Source: Lunularia cruciata (Eukaryota; Streptophyta; Marchantiopsida; Lunulariales; Lunulariaceae). From it: a DNA stretch of 64,000 bases. Location of the stretch: positions 73,105,836 to 73,169,835 of the forward strand of contig OX419757.1 of assembly GCA_948567375.1 (NCBI GenBank). The letters run 5' to 3'. Positions 13,500 through 24,976 of this stretch are shown piece after piece (within the stretch, counting starts at the first letter, position 1; the number at the start of each line of letters is the position of its first letter). The notes below the pieces were generated by a model, which was given only the letters and a program-made list of their open reading frames with translations, was not told the origin of the DNA and made no database searches. Made by a program: the position numbers and the translations under genes.

Positions 13500-15070
13500 A
13501 CCTAAGAATAGTCAATCCCAAGATGGGAAGTTTGTCAAGAAATTAGCCATAGAATAAGTTTCGAAGGAAGATAAATCTCAAGATGGGGAGTTTGTCAACA
13601 AAGTAGCCATAGAGTACGCTTTGGAGGGAGATAAGTCTATTTTCACAATGTGGATCAAGTTGACTGCGCATGGAGAATCTGAGGAGGGCCAGAAGTCTCA
13701 TCAAGCAATGGTTGATCAAATAGTTCAAGAGTTTTCAAATGTATTTCTGGATGATCTATTGAAGGGATTACACTCTTATTGTGGTATGCCCTTCAAGATT
13801 GAGTTGTTGCCAAGAAGTACTCCAATGAGTGGACCCATCAAAGCTCTCACCAAAGGAGTTAGACAAGCTTCAAACAACATTGAAAAAGTTGTTGGAGAAG
13901 GATTTCATATGATATAGTGTATCTCCTTGGGGAACACCGATACTATTCATTCCAAAGAAGGATAGAAGACTCCACTTTTATATTGATTACCATGGTCTCA
14001 ACAAAAAAAATTGAAGAATGTATATCCCTTGCTCAAATTGATGACTTGCTAGATCAATTGAGTAGAGCATGATGCTTCTCTAAGTTGGATCTTAAAAGCG
14101 GCTATTGGCATATTCCCATTGATAGAGTGGATGTGCAAAAGACTACCTTTTGCATAAGGTATGGGCACTTTGAGTGGAAAGTTCTACCTTTTGGCCTCAC
14201 TAATGCTCCAATAGTCTTCATGGATTAGATACATTAGGTGTTGGATAGGCTATTGGATTGGTACATGGTAGTGTTCTTGGATGACGTCTTAATCTATATT
14301 AAGATAGAGGTTGAACACATAAAGCATGTGCAAGAAGTCATAAGACAACTATGTCAATGGAAGTTCTACTACAAGAAGTTCAAGTGTACTTTTTGGCAAA
14401 ATGAAGTTACCTTTTGGGTCACAAGATCTCATTGGAGGGGATCAAGATCAAAGAGGAGAAAAAAGCCATTATTGATTGACCTACTCCAAAGGATGTCATA
14501 GAAGTGTTGGGATTTAATGGATTTGTAAGTTTTTACCCATGGTTCATCCACTATTATGCTCTTGTGGTAGCACCATTGACCGACCTCTTGGGAAATACTC
14601 AAGCTTTCAATGGACCACCAACCACGAAGAAGCATTCTAAAAAAATAAAACATATGGTGTCTTCAAGACCCATTCTTCAACCATATGACCCTCAACTACC
14701 TTATGTGGTTGATTTTGATGCTTTTAACTTTGCCATATGAGCCGTGTTGTAGTAGGAATTTCCAAATGGGTTACATCCTATTGTTTTTGTCTATTGTTGA
14801 CTAAACACTACAGAAAGGAATCACTTTGCTTGAGATCAAGAACAACTAGCAATGGTATAAGCCACCAAGGTTTGGAGACATCATCTCTTGGCGAAATAAG
14901 TGATCATGCAAACCAATCACAAACCCTTGTTGCAAAAATTACATTGGAGCATATAAAGATTCTATATCATCAATGGGAAGAACAACTACAATTTTTTGAC
15001 ATCAAACTTGAAACAAACCTAATTAGTTCTAAGTCGTTTCTAATGCCCTATCACAACAACCTGATTTGAA
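13500..15070 (+). pseudogene. Chromovirus-1 reverse transcriptase and RNase H
   Basis: Fragments across three frames cover the gypsy RT: a linker (13,621-13,917, 98 codons), the palm region with VVFLDDVLIYI (14,238-14,501; the FLDD catalytic pair is present), the connection subdomain and RNase H up to about 15,070. The same RT is duplicated at 51,795-52,492, which shares its start and ends just before FLDD. At least half a dozen stops and frameshifts make it inactive. Confidence 0.8.
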
Positions 15071-15199
15071 GTCTCTTCCTCTCATCATGCTAGCAATTAT
15101 GATAGTGTTTGTCAACTCTAAAGTTCAAATTGAGTTTATGATAGCTTTACAATATAATCTTCTTTTGGATGAAATAAGGTCATTTTGTAGCATGTAATA

Positions 15200-16235
15200 A
15201 GGAGTACAACACTTTCTCCTTTAAGGAAGTGCTTCTATTCTATGAGAATTGGATCTATGTTCCAGCCAAGGGTGATCTTAGACTTGTGCGCCTTCAAGAT
15301 GCCCATGACTTACCCGTCGTTGGTCACATGGGTGTGGACAAGACCTTGGGTACCCCTCCAATGCCGATGGTCTCAACATGGCACAAAATGTTTGTGAGTT
15401 TGTCTGATCTTGCCAATGCAACAAGGTCAGCAACCAAAAACCAAGTGGACTCCTTCAACCACTCCCCATTCCATTTGCTCAATAGGAACATGTGAGCTTA
15501 TTAGATCTCATCACATCCTTGCCCAAGACAAAGCAAGGTCACACAATAATCTTGGTGTTTGTGGATAAGCTTAATAAGAAAATCTATTTGGCACCAACCT
15601 TTGATATCATGGATGCTCCAACATTGGTATAGATCTATTTTAACACTATCTTCAAGCATTAGGGATACCTTGTGTACTCATCTCCGACCGTGATCCTTGA
15701 TTCATTGGAACATTTTGGTAAGCACTCTTCTAGATACTTGGTACTAAACTTGATTTTTCCATGGCCTATCATCCTCAAACTGATGGAAAAACTAAATATG
15801 AAAATTTCACTTTGGAGGATATGCTTCATGTCTTTGTCAACGTTCACCATACCAACTTGGACGAGTATCTTGCAATTATTGAGTTTGCTTACAATAATCC
15901 AAATAGGCAAGCACTAGTTTCTCTCTCTTCTTCCTTAAACAATGGCCAAGACCCACTTGTTGTAGATTCCTTTCTTGCTCTACCTCCATCTCACATCCTT
16001 CATACTTCCACCTTCTTGACAACCATATCCCAATCCCTACAACAATCCAAATCTTATCTCTTTGCTCAAAATTGTCAAAAACAATGTGCAGACCAACGCC
16101 ATTGTGATCTCACTTTTCAACTTGGTGATAAGGTCGTGATTTCTTCTAATAACCTACCCTTCCCACCTAATACCCAAGTCTATAAACTTGCTCCTAACTA
16201 GATAGGTCCATTTGATGTCATCCAAATCATTTCTT
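15200..16235 (+). pseudogene. Chromovirus-1 integrase
   Basis: The zinc-binding N-terminus is recognisable near 15,290 (DLPVVGHMGVDKT), the first catalytic Asp near 15,500 (SLLDLIT), the second as ISDRDP in another frame near 15,690, and the C-terminal part is an open frame of 146 codons (15,761-16,201) starting MAYHPQTDGKTK. At the catalytic Glu position this frame has Lys (AAA). The GPY/F-like end is near 16,190. Not catalytically competent. Confidence 0.75.
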
Positions 16236-16560
16236 TTGTTGCTATCAACTTGTCTTGCCTTCTCATATGTGCATCCGCCCTGTCTTTCATGTTTCCAAGT
16301 TGAAACCCTTTGTTCTTAATCCATATTATTTCTCCTCTTGTGTCCAACCACCTCTTCTCCATCCCTATCAATGATCATAAAGAGCATGAAGGTGATTGTA
16401 TCCTTGCACATTGCCACATTCAATGAGGATATCAACAACATACAACATAAAAAGTCCTCTGGAAAGGGTATACCTTTCATGATGTCACTTGGGAGCCTCT
16501 TTCTCATCCCCAAGAGTTTGAAGCTTCAAAGGTGACAAGGATGTTGCCAACTAGCAATGG
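16236..16560 (+). pseudogene. Chromovirus-1 chromodomain remnant
   Basis: After the integrase the plus strand encodes, in shifted frames, an HKEHEGD block near 16,375 and LWKGYTFHDVTWEP near 16,457-16,500, matching the WKG-Y...TWEP core of a chromodomain. In chromoviruses this module binds methylated histone tails and steers integration. One base indels break the frame. Confidence 0.75.
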
Positions 16561-16567
16561 GGGAATA

Positions 16568-16992
16568 TGTAACAATATAGAGTTTTTTGATGAGTAAGTC
16601 AAGGCTAACAAAGTAACAAATAGGCCAAATTAGCTTAGAATATTCTAGAAGCATCTAGGAAGCTTCTTGGCTAGCTTAGCTTGCACATCAAGTAGATGGC
16701 TTCTAGAATGAAACTTCTTGGGAAGCTTCCTAGCTAGCTTAGTTTGCATGCCAAGTAGGTAGCTTCTAGAAGGAAGCTTCTAAGAAATCTTCTTGATTAA
16801 CTTGACTTGCACTCTAGGAAAGCAAATTTGAGGAAGCTTCTTGAGAAGCTTCTCAAGAGCCTTCTATGCTCCTCTATAAATACCAAAGCTCATGCTAGGC
16901 ATTTGGAATTTCTCTCATTCAAGTGTCCCAACGTGATCTCCCACTTTGGTCTTCCATTCCTCTATTTCTCTCCTTGATCTTAGTCTTTTACA
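16568..16992 (+). repeat. Chromovirus-1 3' LTR
   Basis: 425 bp, starting tgtaaca and ending ca, followed by the tcaag target duplication. It is shorter than the 5' LTR mainly because it has fewer copies of the 62-bp unit. Near 16,636 it carries consecutive 5-bp modules aTTCt-aGAAg-cATCt-aGGAa, resembling a heat-shock element; TATA box at 16,875. Confidence 0.9.
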
Positions 16993-17194
16993 TCAAGGGA
17001 TTGGGACCTTACTACCTTATGCCTTTTTCACTCACTTTTACAATGGTAATCGATTGCTTGCTGCAAAGGAGAAGGAGTATTCCCCAGGGATGAAGTGCAT
17101 CAAGAGTACTTTGACATGAATACTTTTGGAGAACAACAATTGGGGGACATGTAGAAGGGCCAATGCAAAGTACGTGTTGATTTGAGAATTTTTC

Positions 17195-17602
17195 TTGCCT
17201 CTCAAGAAAAAGAAGCACAAGGTCTTCAAAACTACCACTCCTCGTAAAACATCTGCCAAGAAGAGGAAGAGAGCTCAAGTGGTCAAATTTAAAGTAGAAT
17301 TAGATCTTCCCAAAGGAGAAGAAGATGACAAGTCTTCCAAAGAAACAAAGGCTGACTTGGAGGACCAAAAGAAGACATTGCACCCAATGAGGAAATTGAG
17401 AGATCAAAAACGGATGCACTTAATGAGTAAGTGGGTTTCTTTGGGGAGGTATCAATGGCTACACTTGTTCAAACCAAGTGAAGGGATAGAACTTCAAGGT
17501 CTAATCCCCAAGGAAAGAAGAAACAAGGACCGGATGCTTTCATCACAAGTCCCTATTCACCATAGATTCTATTACCCTTGCAAGATTCCACCAAGAAGGT
17601 GA
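17195..17602 (+). CDS. Lysine-rich ORF of the unassigned element
   Basis: 135 codons, strongly basic at its N-terminus (KKKKHK, then KKRKRA around residues 5-27, possible nuclear-localisation-like clusters) followed by an acidic stretch (GEEDDKSSKE). No recognised domain. In the undisturbed element it would follow on from sequence left of the chromovirus insertion. The downstream DNA to 18,700 decays quickly and is Glu/Lys rich, comparable in character to the coiled-coil frame at 50,064-50,324. Gag-like function is a guess. Confidence 0.35.
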   Translation: MPLKKKKHKVFKTTTPRKTSAKKRKRAQVVKFKVELDLPKGEEDDKSSKETKADLEDQKKTLHPMRKLRDQKRMHLMSKWVSLGRYQWLHLFKPSEGIELQGLIPKERRNKDRMLSSQVPIHHRFYYPCKIPPRR

Positions 17603-19624
17603 GTGTTATACATGAGATGCATTCAAAGGCCCTTCTAAAGGAATCAAAAGAGTAAGTGCACAAGAGGAGAAAGAAGTCCTAAAATGCATACTTAGAGTTT
17701 GATATGCAAATGATATCCTTATGCCATTGATGGTTAATCTCTATACCTACTATACCATGTATAAGAAGAATTACCTAAAAATTGTTAGTATGCATCTATG
17801 TATTTAGGATACATGTCTAGTTAGAGAACAACAAAATGGAAGAGAAACTATTGTGTTTCACTCCACCATGAGGAACAAAGAAAGCAAGAAGCCAAAGCAA
17901 CCAAGCTATGAGAGAGATTGGAATCAATGAAGGAAGCCAATATGTAGGCCATTTATAAATAAAAGCAATATTGTAAGAGTTGGATGATTTTTTTTATTGT
18001 CACAAGATTAGAATGCAAAGTTGGAAGGAGAGAAAACTCTCCTAAAGGAGAATTTTGTAAGTATTTCAAAGGAAACCAAAGTCCTTGAGAAGGCACATCT
18101 TCAATAGATCAAAGGATTGAAGGAGGAATTGGAGGCAAGCTAATTAAGGATGCAATAAAAAAATTGCAATTGCAATTGATCCAATCAAATTCAAACTTTG
18201 AATTGATTGATATTCAACATAAAAACTATGAAGAGGTTTCTATAGCCTACCAAAGAGAAACTACAAATTTTTGTGTAGAATTATTGAGAAAAAGTGGCTG
18301 ATTTGCAAAAGAAGTTAGTTCAATTGCAATAATAGCTTCATGTTGCCACATTGTTTTTAAGTTACAAGGAGAAGGAGAAGTGGAAGCTGATGTCATAGAA
18401 GCCCAAGCTCCCATCAAGCAACTTGTGTATTGAGGGTGAAGTGCTATTGTGATTAGTTGTGAAGAGGTCTGATGAAGAGAAGTAGTAGAAGATGATCAAG
18501 AGACTACGTGCCACGCTATTTCAAATCATCAAGGAGTTCATTGAAGGAACCACCAATTGAGATTGGCGTGATAGAAGCTGGTGCAACAAATTAAAGATCA
18601 GACCATTAAGCATATAGCATTAGGAATTAGAGTTATAATAAAGCACAAGTTCACAAAAATTATAGAACTTGCTATTAGCACTATTAGATAAAACAATAGA
18701 TGACTTAAAACCAGAAGAACAAGTGGAACATGTCAAACCATCACTGTCTCTTCTTCATTTCTGCCTAATATTGAGAACCTTTAATTACCTCAAATGACAA
18801 TTAGTTAGTTAGTTCTTTCTTTTGTTCCCAATTTGTGGTGGTTTCCTTTTGGTTAGTTTTTTCTTGGAAGATTCCAGATACATAAGACTATTTAGGTCCA
18901 TCATTCTAACGGCTTCTTTGTTCAATCAGAATAATTGGTGAATAAAATGAAGTGCCCTTGGCTACTCGTTACTTTCTTGATTTCTTGATGGATTGACTCT
19001 TACTCAAGTTCATTCTTAAGTGAAACATTGTAGTAAGAACTACTCAATGCTCTATTTGTTTGATCTTTAGCATTATTGTGGTCATTTGGATGCAATGACT
19101 TGCGGGATTTCAATATGCTATAGTATTGCTAGTAATCAAATTGTGTAATTGGAGGGAGTGACTATCAAAAAGATCTTGCACTCTGCCAAATGAAGTGCCT
19201 TGAGAAGTGTAGAACACTTTGCTTTGCATCATGAATGTTGACAAAGTGTCCTTTGAGATCTTCCTTTGTGTCCCAACTAAAAGATATTTGAGAAGGACAT
19301 ATTTTCCTTTCAGGAAGGAAAATATGCATGCCTTCCAAAGGCATTTAAGGATTCCTTTCAGAGGAATTACTCCATTTCCTTGTGCTTCTTGGATTTATAT
19401 TGCTTACTATTAGTGATTTACTTTGTTGTTTTCCATAATGCATCTTCTTGGTGTCATTGTCCTTGTTTGAGAAATTTTTTTGCACAACATGTTAAATAGT
19501 AAATAGTAAAGGACTAAAATGTGATACTTTCTTTTGTATCTAACTATTTCTGACCCGTATACTTGTGTGAAAAAACTATTACTTACTAAAATACTTCAAT
19601 TTGGTGTTTTTGGGGTTGTTACAA
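17603..19624 (+). other. Decayed 3' part of the unassigned element
   Basis: No open frame of note apart from a 64-codon one at 19,219-19,413. The part to about 18,750 translates to broken Glu/Lys-rich sequence. The part from about 18,780 to 19,620 is non-coding and its last 100 bases resemble the LTR ends at 51,794 and 59,914, so it is probably the element's 3' LTR. Confidence 0.4.
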
Positions 19625-20480
19625 TGTAAGTGGGTAAAGACAATAGATGAGGAATTCAATTCATTGAAGCAAAAAAACCTTGGAAGCTAACAATGTTGCT
19701 AGAAGGTAGAAAAGCAATAAAAATGTAAGTGGATTTTAGAACCAGGTTTGATGCTAAATGCAACATTTCAAGACACAAGGCTACACTTGTAGCCAAGGGA
19801 TATTCATATCTTTTAGTAATTGATTATGAGTAGATTTACTTTGGTAGTCAAGTTTGATTCTATTAGAATTTTTCTTGTAATGGAATATATAGAAATAGCT
19901 CAATTTGACTTCAAGACAACTTTTCTCAATAGAAATTTCATGAGCAGATTAACATGGAGCAACCACAAGGATATGAAGAAGCTAGAAAGGAAAAGAGTAT
20001 TTGCAGATTTTTGAAGAGCTTTTATGGCTTGAAGCAAGCCTTAATGAACTAGAATCGAAAGGTTGATGAATTTTTAGTGAGGTATGGGTTGCAATCACAA
20101 CTTTCCTATCCTTTTGTGTATTATGGAGTTAGGAAAATTATCACTATTTTTGTAGAAAATGAATTGATTTGTGGGAAAGATAAATCTCACATTGCTAACA
20201 TGCTAACTTTATCTTGGTAAAGAGTCTGAAGTTTCAGATAGAGAAGTAGATTGATATAGGACTTCAACATTTTCATAACAAAAAGAATCTAAGATTGACT
20301 CAAGAAAGATATGTAGAGGCAATTATGATAAGGTTCAATCTTGGAGATGCCTATCTAGTTGCTACTCTTGCAAATTAAAATGTGAAATCACAAATGGAAG
20401 AAAGAGAACCAATAAAATCACCCTACCGAGAAGCAATAGTATGTTTAATGAATATTATAATAAGTGCAAGGTTTTATGTA
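19625..20480 (+). pseudogene. Copia-1 reverse transcriptase remnant
   Basis: Frames read KWVKTIDEEFNSL near 19,630, then AQFDFKTTFLNRNF near 19,900 (the conserved Asp-containing block of copia RT), then a block ending LKSLYGLKQA-like in shifted frames near 20,010-20,045. The element's order integrase-RT-RNase H is thus preserved on the far side of the nested insertions. Many stops; dead. Confidence 0.7.
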
Positions 20481-20660
20481 GCTTATGCTATTAGCATATT
20501 GGTAAAGTTTATTTTTAATGTATGTTATGATAGGTACAAGACCTTACCTAGCTTATACTATTAGCATAGTGCATAATTTTATTTTTAATGTATGTTATGA
20601 TAGGTATAACACCTGACATAGCTTATGCTATTAGCATAGTAGAAAATTTTATTTTTTATC
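20465..20660 (+). repeat. 70-bp unit repeated about three times inside copia-1
   Basis: gcttatgctattagcata recurs at 20,481, 20,551 (one change) and 20,621, each followed by a ttttaatgtatgttatgataggta block after units 1 and 2. Period 70 bp, not a multiple of three, so it shifts the frame between the RT and RNase H parts. Confidence 0.85.
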
Positions 20661-21240
20661 TGTCTCTTCAATATTGAGAATCAATGAAAAGAATTTTCAA
20701 GTACCTCAAACATACTCTAAGTTATAGAATAGAAATTAGTGGAGGATCAGATGCTAAGAATACACTAGTAGGGTACTTTGATGCTGATTTTGTGGATGAA
20801 TTAGACAATAGAAAGTATGTAGTGCTTGCATATTCATGATAATGGTGGACCACTAGCTTAGAGCAACCAACAACAAACATGCAATATTACTTCTACCAAA
20901 GAGGCAGAGTATATATCAACATATTTAGCTACCAAGGAAGCAAAATGGCTTTGCAAGTCACTCCAGGAACCAAATTTTGTACAAGATTGTCCAACTCCAA
21001 TGTACAATGACAATGAAAGTGCTATCAAGCTAGTCTACAACCCAAAATTCCACAAGAGAACAAAGTAAATATAGATTCAATATCATTATATGAATGAACA
21101 ACAAGAGAAACAAGAGATATGTTTAAGCTACATCAACACCAGCAATCTAATTGCAAATATTTTTAATAATACTTTACCAAGAGATATGTTTCATAAGTTT
21201 AGAAGTATAATTGGAGTGCAACCATCTCTTCAATGAATGA
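20661..21240 (+). pseudogene. Copia-1 RNase H remnant
   Basis: Frames read TKEAEYISTYLATKEAKWL (catalytic Glu region) and MYNDNESAIKLVYNPKFHKRTK, the copia RNase H signature, followed by a C-terminus ending about ten codons before the 3' LTR. The catalytic Asp in the N-terminal block lies in a broken frame. A purine-rich gaatgaatgggag precedes the LTR as a polypurine tract. Confidence 0.75.
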
Positions 21241-21247
21241 ATGGGAG

Positions 21248-21720
21248 TGTTAGAATTGCATTTCAAATGATAGTATATGTGGCACTTGATATTTGAGTGT
21301 GGTACAGCTAGTATCATCTATTATAGAAGTTAGTGTTTGCACATAGCACCCAACTGCGGTGCTAGCTAGGGTTAGATCACACAATGTTTGTATATAAATC
21401 TTATTTGTACATGAGAGGAGTTCCAATCCATCAAGATGCGAGAGGCATCGAAGAGTTAAGCAGGGAGGATGCGAGGGCAGCAATTGGGAGAGGTAAGGCA
21501 AGGCAGCAAGACCAAGTGTTCAGTTAGTTTGGAATGTGCATACCTACATATATTATACCTTCTTCATTTCATGTGACTAGATATACAATAAGTGGAAGTC
21601 CAAAGCTGTGCTTTTAGTATTCTTAGTGTTTTGTAACTAATGTATAGATTTACATCAATTCCTGACAATTTTCAACCATTTGCAAATATACAAGATTGCT
21701 TCAAGCACACATGCAAGATG
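21248..21720 (+). repeat. Copia-1 3' LTR
   Basis: Starts tgttagaattgc directly after the purine tract. A TATA box, tatataaatc, is at 21,391-21,400. Its right half is homologous to 7,735-8,060. The right end is uncertain; homology fades near 21,720. Confidence 0.65.
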
Positions 21721-23345
21721 TTTCAATAGATAATCAGGAGATAATCATTCAAGTTGTCACTATAAATAAACATGGTGACCAGTCAGCACTTATTTTGGCG
21801 CAAAATGAACTGATCTAAACTATGGTGGACGGCCGAGTACCATCACGTTCATGCTTCAGGCGTGGAAATTAAAGTAAGTACTTAGATTTCGGTACTATTC
21901 TTGTATAACCTAGTCAGATCAGATGGCCGTTTCTAGGGGAAACAATGAATCGAAGCAGGATGCACGAAGGGAGCCTTGTTTTCGGTTCCTTATTTGCATT
22001 TGTTACGTTATTCTGCCATTACGTGTTAAGAGATAAAGTTGAGTTATAAAAAGGACAAACTGATAACCATTTCCTTTGTATTGAGATTTGGCACAGATCT
22101 TACGCTTCCGGATAACTGAAAGATTATACAATCGGGGGTTCACTTTAGTGCTGTCGGCGGTCGTAATAAGAATTTTAGATTAGTACGAACTGTGAAAGGG
22201 GGATATTTGAATTATAAGGAAGTAATTTTCTAACCTTCAAAAAATTTATATAAAATCATATTTTATAAAATTTTATAGACAATGGGACGTTTCTAAAATT
22301 ATGAAAAAAAAATCTGATCAAAATAGAATTCAGATAATTTAGTAATTTAAATTCTGAAATATTATAAATACATTTATAATTATTTTAGATTGTTCGTATA
22401 AGATCGAAAATTTTATCTCTTGTACATTCCAAAAGTAAAATCCTCTAATATATTCGCTATTTAACCATGTCACATTGAATATTTTAGTCAAAGGTATCCT
22501 TATCATCGAGTCTAGAATTGTTTCCATCATAGGCACAACTCAGTTCCATGTCAAGAAGAAAATATAGTCGCTTTTGGGCTTCGAGTTAAATTTCATAAAT
22601 ATGAGAATGTCATGTAGTATTGCGATGTTCAAAATGCTCTTGAAGATTACATTATTATGGATCAAGACTTTTGAACTAAAGTGACTCGGAAGAGAAAGGG
22701 TAGTAGTAACTTCTTCCTGATTTACCGAAACTAATGTCCGATCCCGAAGTAAAGTGCCTTGTCTAGGACCACTGCATGATAAATTTAGGATCACGAGAAT
22801 GTAAATGTAGTCATGGTATGTTGATATCTTTCCCTTGGGTTCTTTGTATGTGATATAGTCCCATTGAGGAGTACGTACTCCCCGGGTAATATATCGGGGA
22901 TAGCGATCTTATGTTTAGAAATTGAAGATCTCCCGAGCAAAATCTGTCTGTCGTTGACAAGACATTTGCATTCTTTTATTCCCAAGTCGCCATGGTCTCG
23001 TGAGAATATGCAAGCCCACAGCTCACGCATACATTTACGACAGATTTAATCACCTATCTGTTTATAACTATTACTATTAATCGTTAAGTATTGCATTCAA
23101 GCTCTTCTTGACCTCGTGAAGGGCCAGTATTCTGAAGGGTAGCTTGCATCTATCACTATGTAAAAACAATAACTTTATGCCTTCACGTTCTCTTCAGTCG
23201 AGAGTAATTTTAGCCAGTCTCATAACATGAAAGTGAATACTCAATCATGATTCCTAGAAGTAAGAGCTCTCGAACATTCAGGTTTCAAAAGTCACTATAC
23301 AGATATTGTGCGATTTGCATGGATGTGCTTCTTTTATTGAGAAAG
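21721..23345. other. No recognisable gene
   Basis: Mixed DNA without a domain-bearing frame. 22,220-22,400 is very AT-rich with self-complementary stretches (atataaaatcatattttat). Short frames on either strand (up to 84 codons) carry nothing I recognise. The stretch 22,800-23,050 is more GC-balanced but still shows no domain. Confidence 0.5.
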
Positions 23346-23420
23346 GGCGGCCGCATAGAACACATGAAGGATGGGAAGACCCCGTCGACCCATCGAGCCG
23401 TACAAGGGAGAGACAAAATG
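23346..23420 (-). repeat. LINE-like 3' tail, copy 1 (5'-truncated)
   Basis: Shares catagaacaca.gaaggatggg and gagccgtacaagggagagac with three other copies at 31,823-31,937, 47,360-47,468 and 48,592-48,690. Copy 2 lies at the 3' end of a minus-strand LINE-like coding region, which gives the orientation. This copy has a small insertion (gtcgac) and lacks the hairpin part. Confidence 0.65.
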
Positions 23421-23851
23421 ACTTCTTCAGTTGCCTACAACTATTTCTGAGTTGAGCCACACAACTCCGCCAGCTTCTATCATGATAGAAATTTCTGCAA
23501 CTTGAAGGCTTATCTTGGACTCCAGCCTTACCCTTGATGATGTGTAGTTCAATGACTTCCCCTCTGTCTGTCTCATCCTTTTTGTCACAATTGATGGACG
23601 ATAACCAACCGGAGCTTGTAATGATTTCCTGTAGCAATATTTCGGAGTAGACAATCAGTAGAAGTCATTCTGTAAATGTAAATGTAATGATCCAATTGTA
23701 GAAAAAGCTGCAGACTCATAATAGAGAATTCGAATGCAATTTCTAATCATTTAGTAAACTGAATATCACGCCCTGTGCTGTGTTGCTGTGTTCTTCTTCA
23801 ATGTTATCATTCCCCATTGTTACTTTTTTTTTAAGGAAATTCAGAGCCACA

Positions 23852-24549
23852 GTAGGGGGTTTCAAATTCGAGATTTTCAGATTTCTACAGAACTGAAACG
23901 AAATCCCTAAAATAATTTATGAATATCCGTGGGTAAGGTTTGTTTCAAAACTGAAACGTCCCGTACCAAATTAGGGTTTGAAAAATCTACGGTAAATTAA
24001 AGTATATAAATTTTAATTTTACGTAATTGAATTATTCGCGATTATCCATAGCCCGTAAAACGCTACAGATTAGAGCTTTCTATTTCTCATAAAATTATTT
24101 GTGGCTAAAGACTTGTCCCGTAAAACTCAATAAGGGGATTTAGATTTAAAGTCAACTCACGGGACATTTAGTGGCATCCATAACATATTTCATGGGTATC
24201 TATAGAGAAGAAGAATGGATGAGTAATAGAATCGTCCTCTTAATTTTAGGGTTTACAAAATTTTGGGTAAATTTAAACTTTCCAATTTTCAAATTCATGG
24301 TAAATGGTTTTAGGGGTAATCCGGTAACCCATAAAAACACATGAGTCACGTTTTGATTACTCATAAAATTTTATATTGCTACGATGTACCACCCATAAAT
24401 TTGTTATAGACGGTCTATAAAACTCTTTCATCTGATATTTACAAAACCCATGAAAGGTAACCTGAAACCCTATTGTACATTCGCAATCTACCCATAAATT
24501 AGTTTACGGTTTCATGTGGGTGTGAAAAACCTGAATCTGAAACCCCCTA
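23852..24549. mobile_element. Foldback/MITE-like element with terminal inverted repeats
   Basis: The left end tagggggtttcaaattcgag and the right end, read on the minus strand, tagggggtttcagattcagg match at all but a few positions, and weaker inverted similarity extends about 110 bp inward. The inside is AT-rich with many cccgtaaaa / cccataaaa motifs and no coding capacity. An AGT flanks each end at most as a 3-bp target duplication. Family (hAT- or Harbinger-like) is not resolved. Confidence 0.6.
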
Positions 24550-24976
24550 GTATTAACAAATATCTTGAAATAAAATTTTTACGAGTTTTGTTGAATAAAT
24601 CTTTTACAAAAATTGTGAACCAAATAAAGTTGTGCATTACGGAGGCTACGTAAAAGTTTATGAGGTATTAATTCAAATTTTCTCTTGTCTATGTGTATGA
24701 TTGGTATCTCTTTTTTCCTTGTAGGTACAGAATTTGCATAGTCAAATAGTCAAATGATCTATTTAATATATCTTGTAATCTTTTTGGAATCCAAGTCCAA
24801 ATATTAATTAGATAACTTTGAGAACTGAATGCTCTTGATGCTTTTCTCACTAGTTTATTATTTGATGGAAAATCTACTTGAAAACCCATATCACCCATAA
24901 GTCTCCTTTGTTTTTATTTCTAAAGCCCTTCAATCTGTTCATACTTGTTGGGAATTCATCTATCTAATGGAAAAGG
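24550..24976. other. No recognisable gene
   Basis: AT-rich DNA between the foldback element and copia-2; only short frames, no domain seen. Confidence 0.5.

Larger units (their letters stand above)
11395..16992 (+). mobile_element. Chromovirus-1: Ty3/gypsy element with chromodomain
   Basis: A complete but decayed gypsy element: 5' LTR, primer binding site, gag with zinc knuckle, protease, RT, RNase H, integrase, chromodomain and 3' LTR, all on the plus strand. The flanks carry a perfect 5-bp target duplication, tcaag, at 11,390-11,394 and 16,993-16,997, so both LTR ends and the single insertion event are secure. Joining the two flanks restores a continuous host sequence belonging to the unassigned element. 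Coding regions are broken by many stops. Confidence 0.9.
10690..19624 (+). mobile_element. Unassigned retroelement remnant inserted in copia-1 (copy 1)
   Basis: Copia-1 breaks off between its integrase side (about 10,690) and its RT (from about 19,625). The intervening DNA, apart from the chromovirus at 11,395-16,992, is an unassigned element: a lysine-rich frame at 17,195-17,602, a Glu/Lys-rich decayed stretch to about 18,700, and a right end near 19,530-19,620 resembling the LTR end seen at 51,700-51,794 and 59,820-59,914 (motifs ctaactatttctgac and aacta-ttacttac). It looks like a non-autonomous LTR element; boundaries are approximate. Confidence 0.45.
7735..21720 (+). mobile_element. Copia-1: decayed Ty1/copia LTR retrotransposon, nested host
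   Basis: A plus-strand copia element is recognised from integrase fragments near 9.43-10.26 kb, reverse transcriptase at 19.63-20.5 kb, RNase H at 20.66-21.24 kb and LTR homology at both ends. Integrase before RT is the copia order. The 5' and 3' halves are separated by about 9 kb of later insertions (an unassigned retroelement containing a chromovirus). Every domain is broken by several stops and frameshifts, so it is long dead. The outer LTR boundaries are diffuse. Confidence 0.75.

Noticed and set aside
16338..17278. Short frames around the chromovirus-1 3' LTR on both strands
   Set aside because: They cross the LTR boundary and target duplication, so they cannot be genes.
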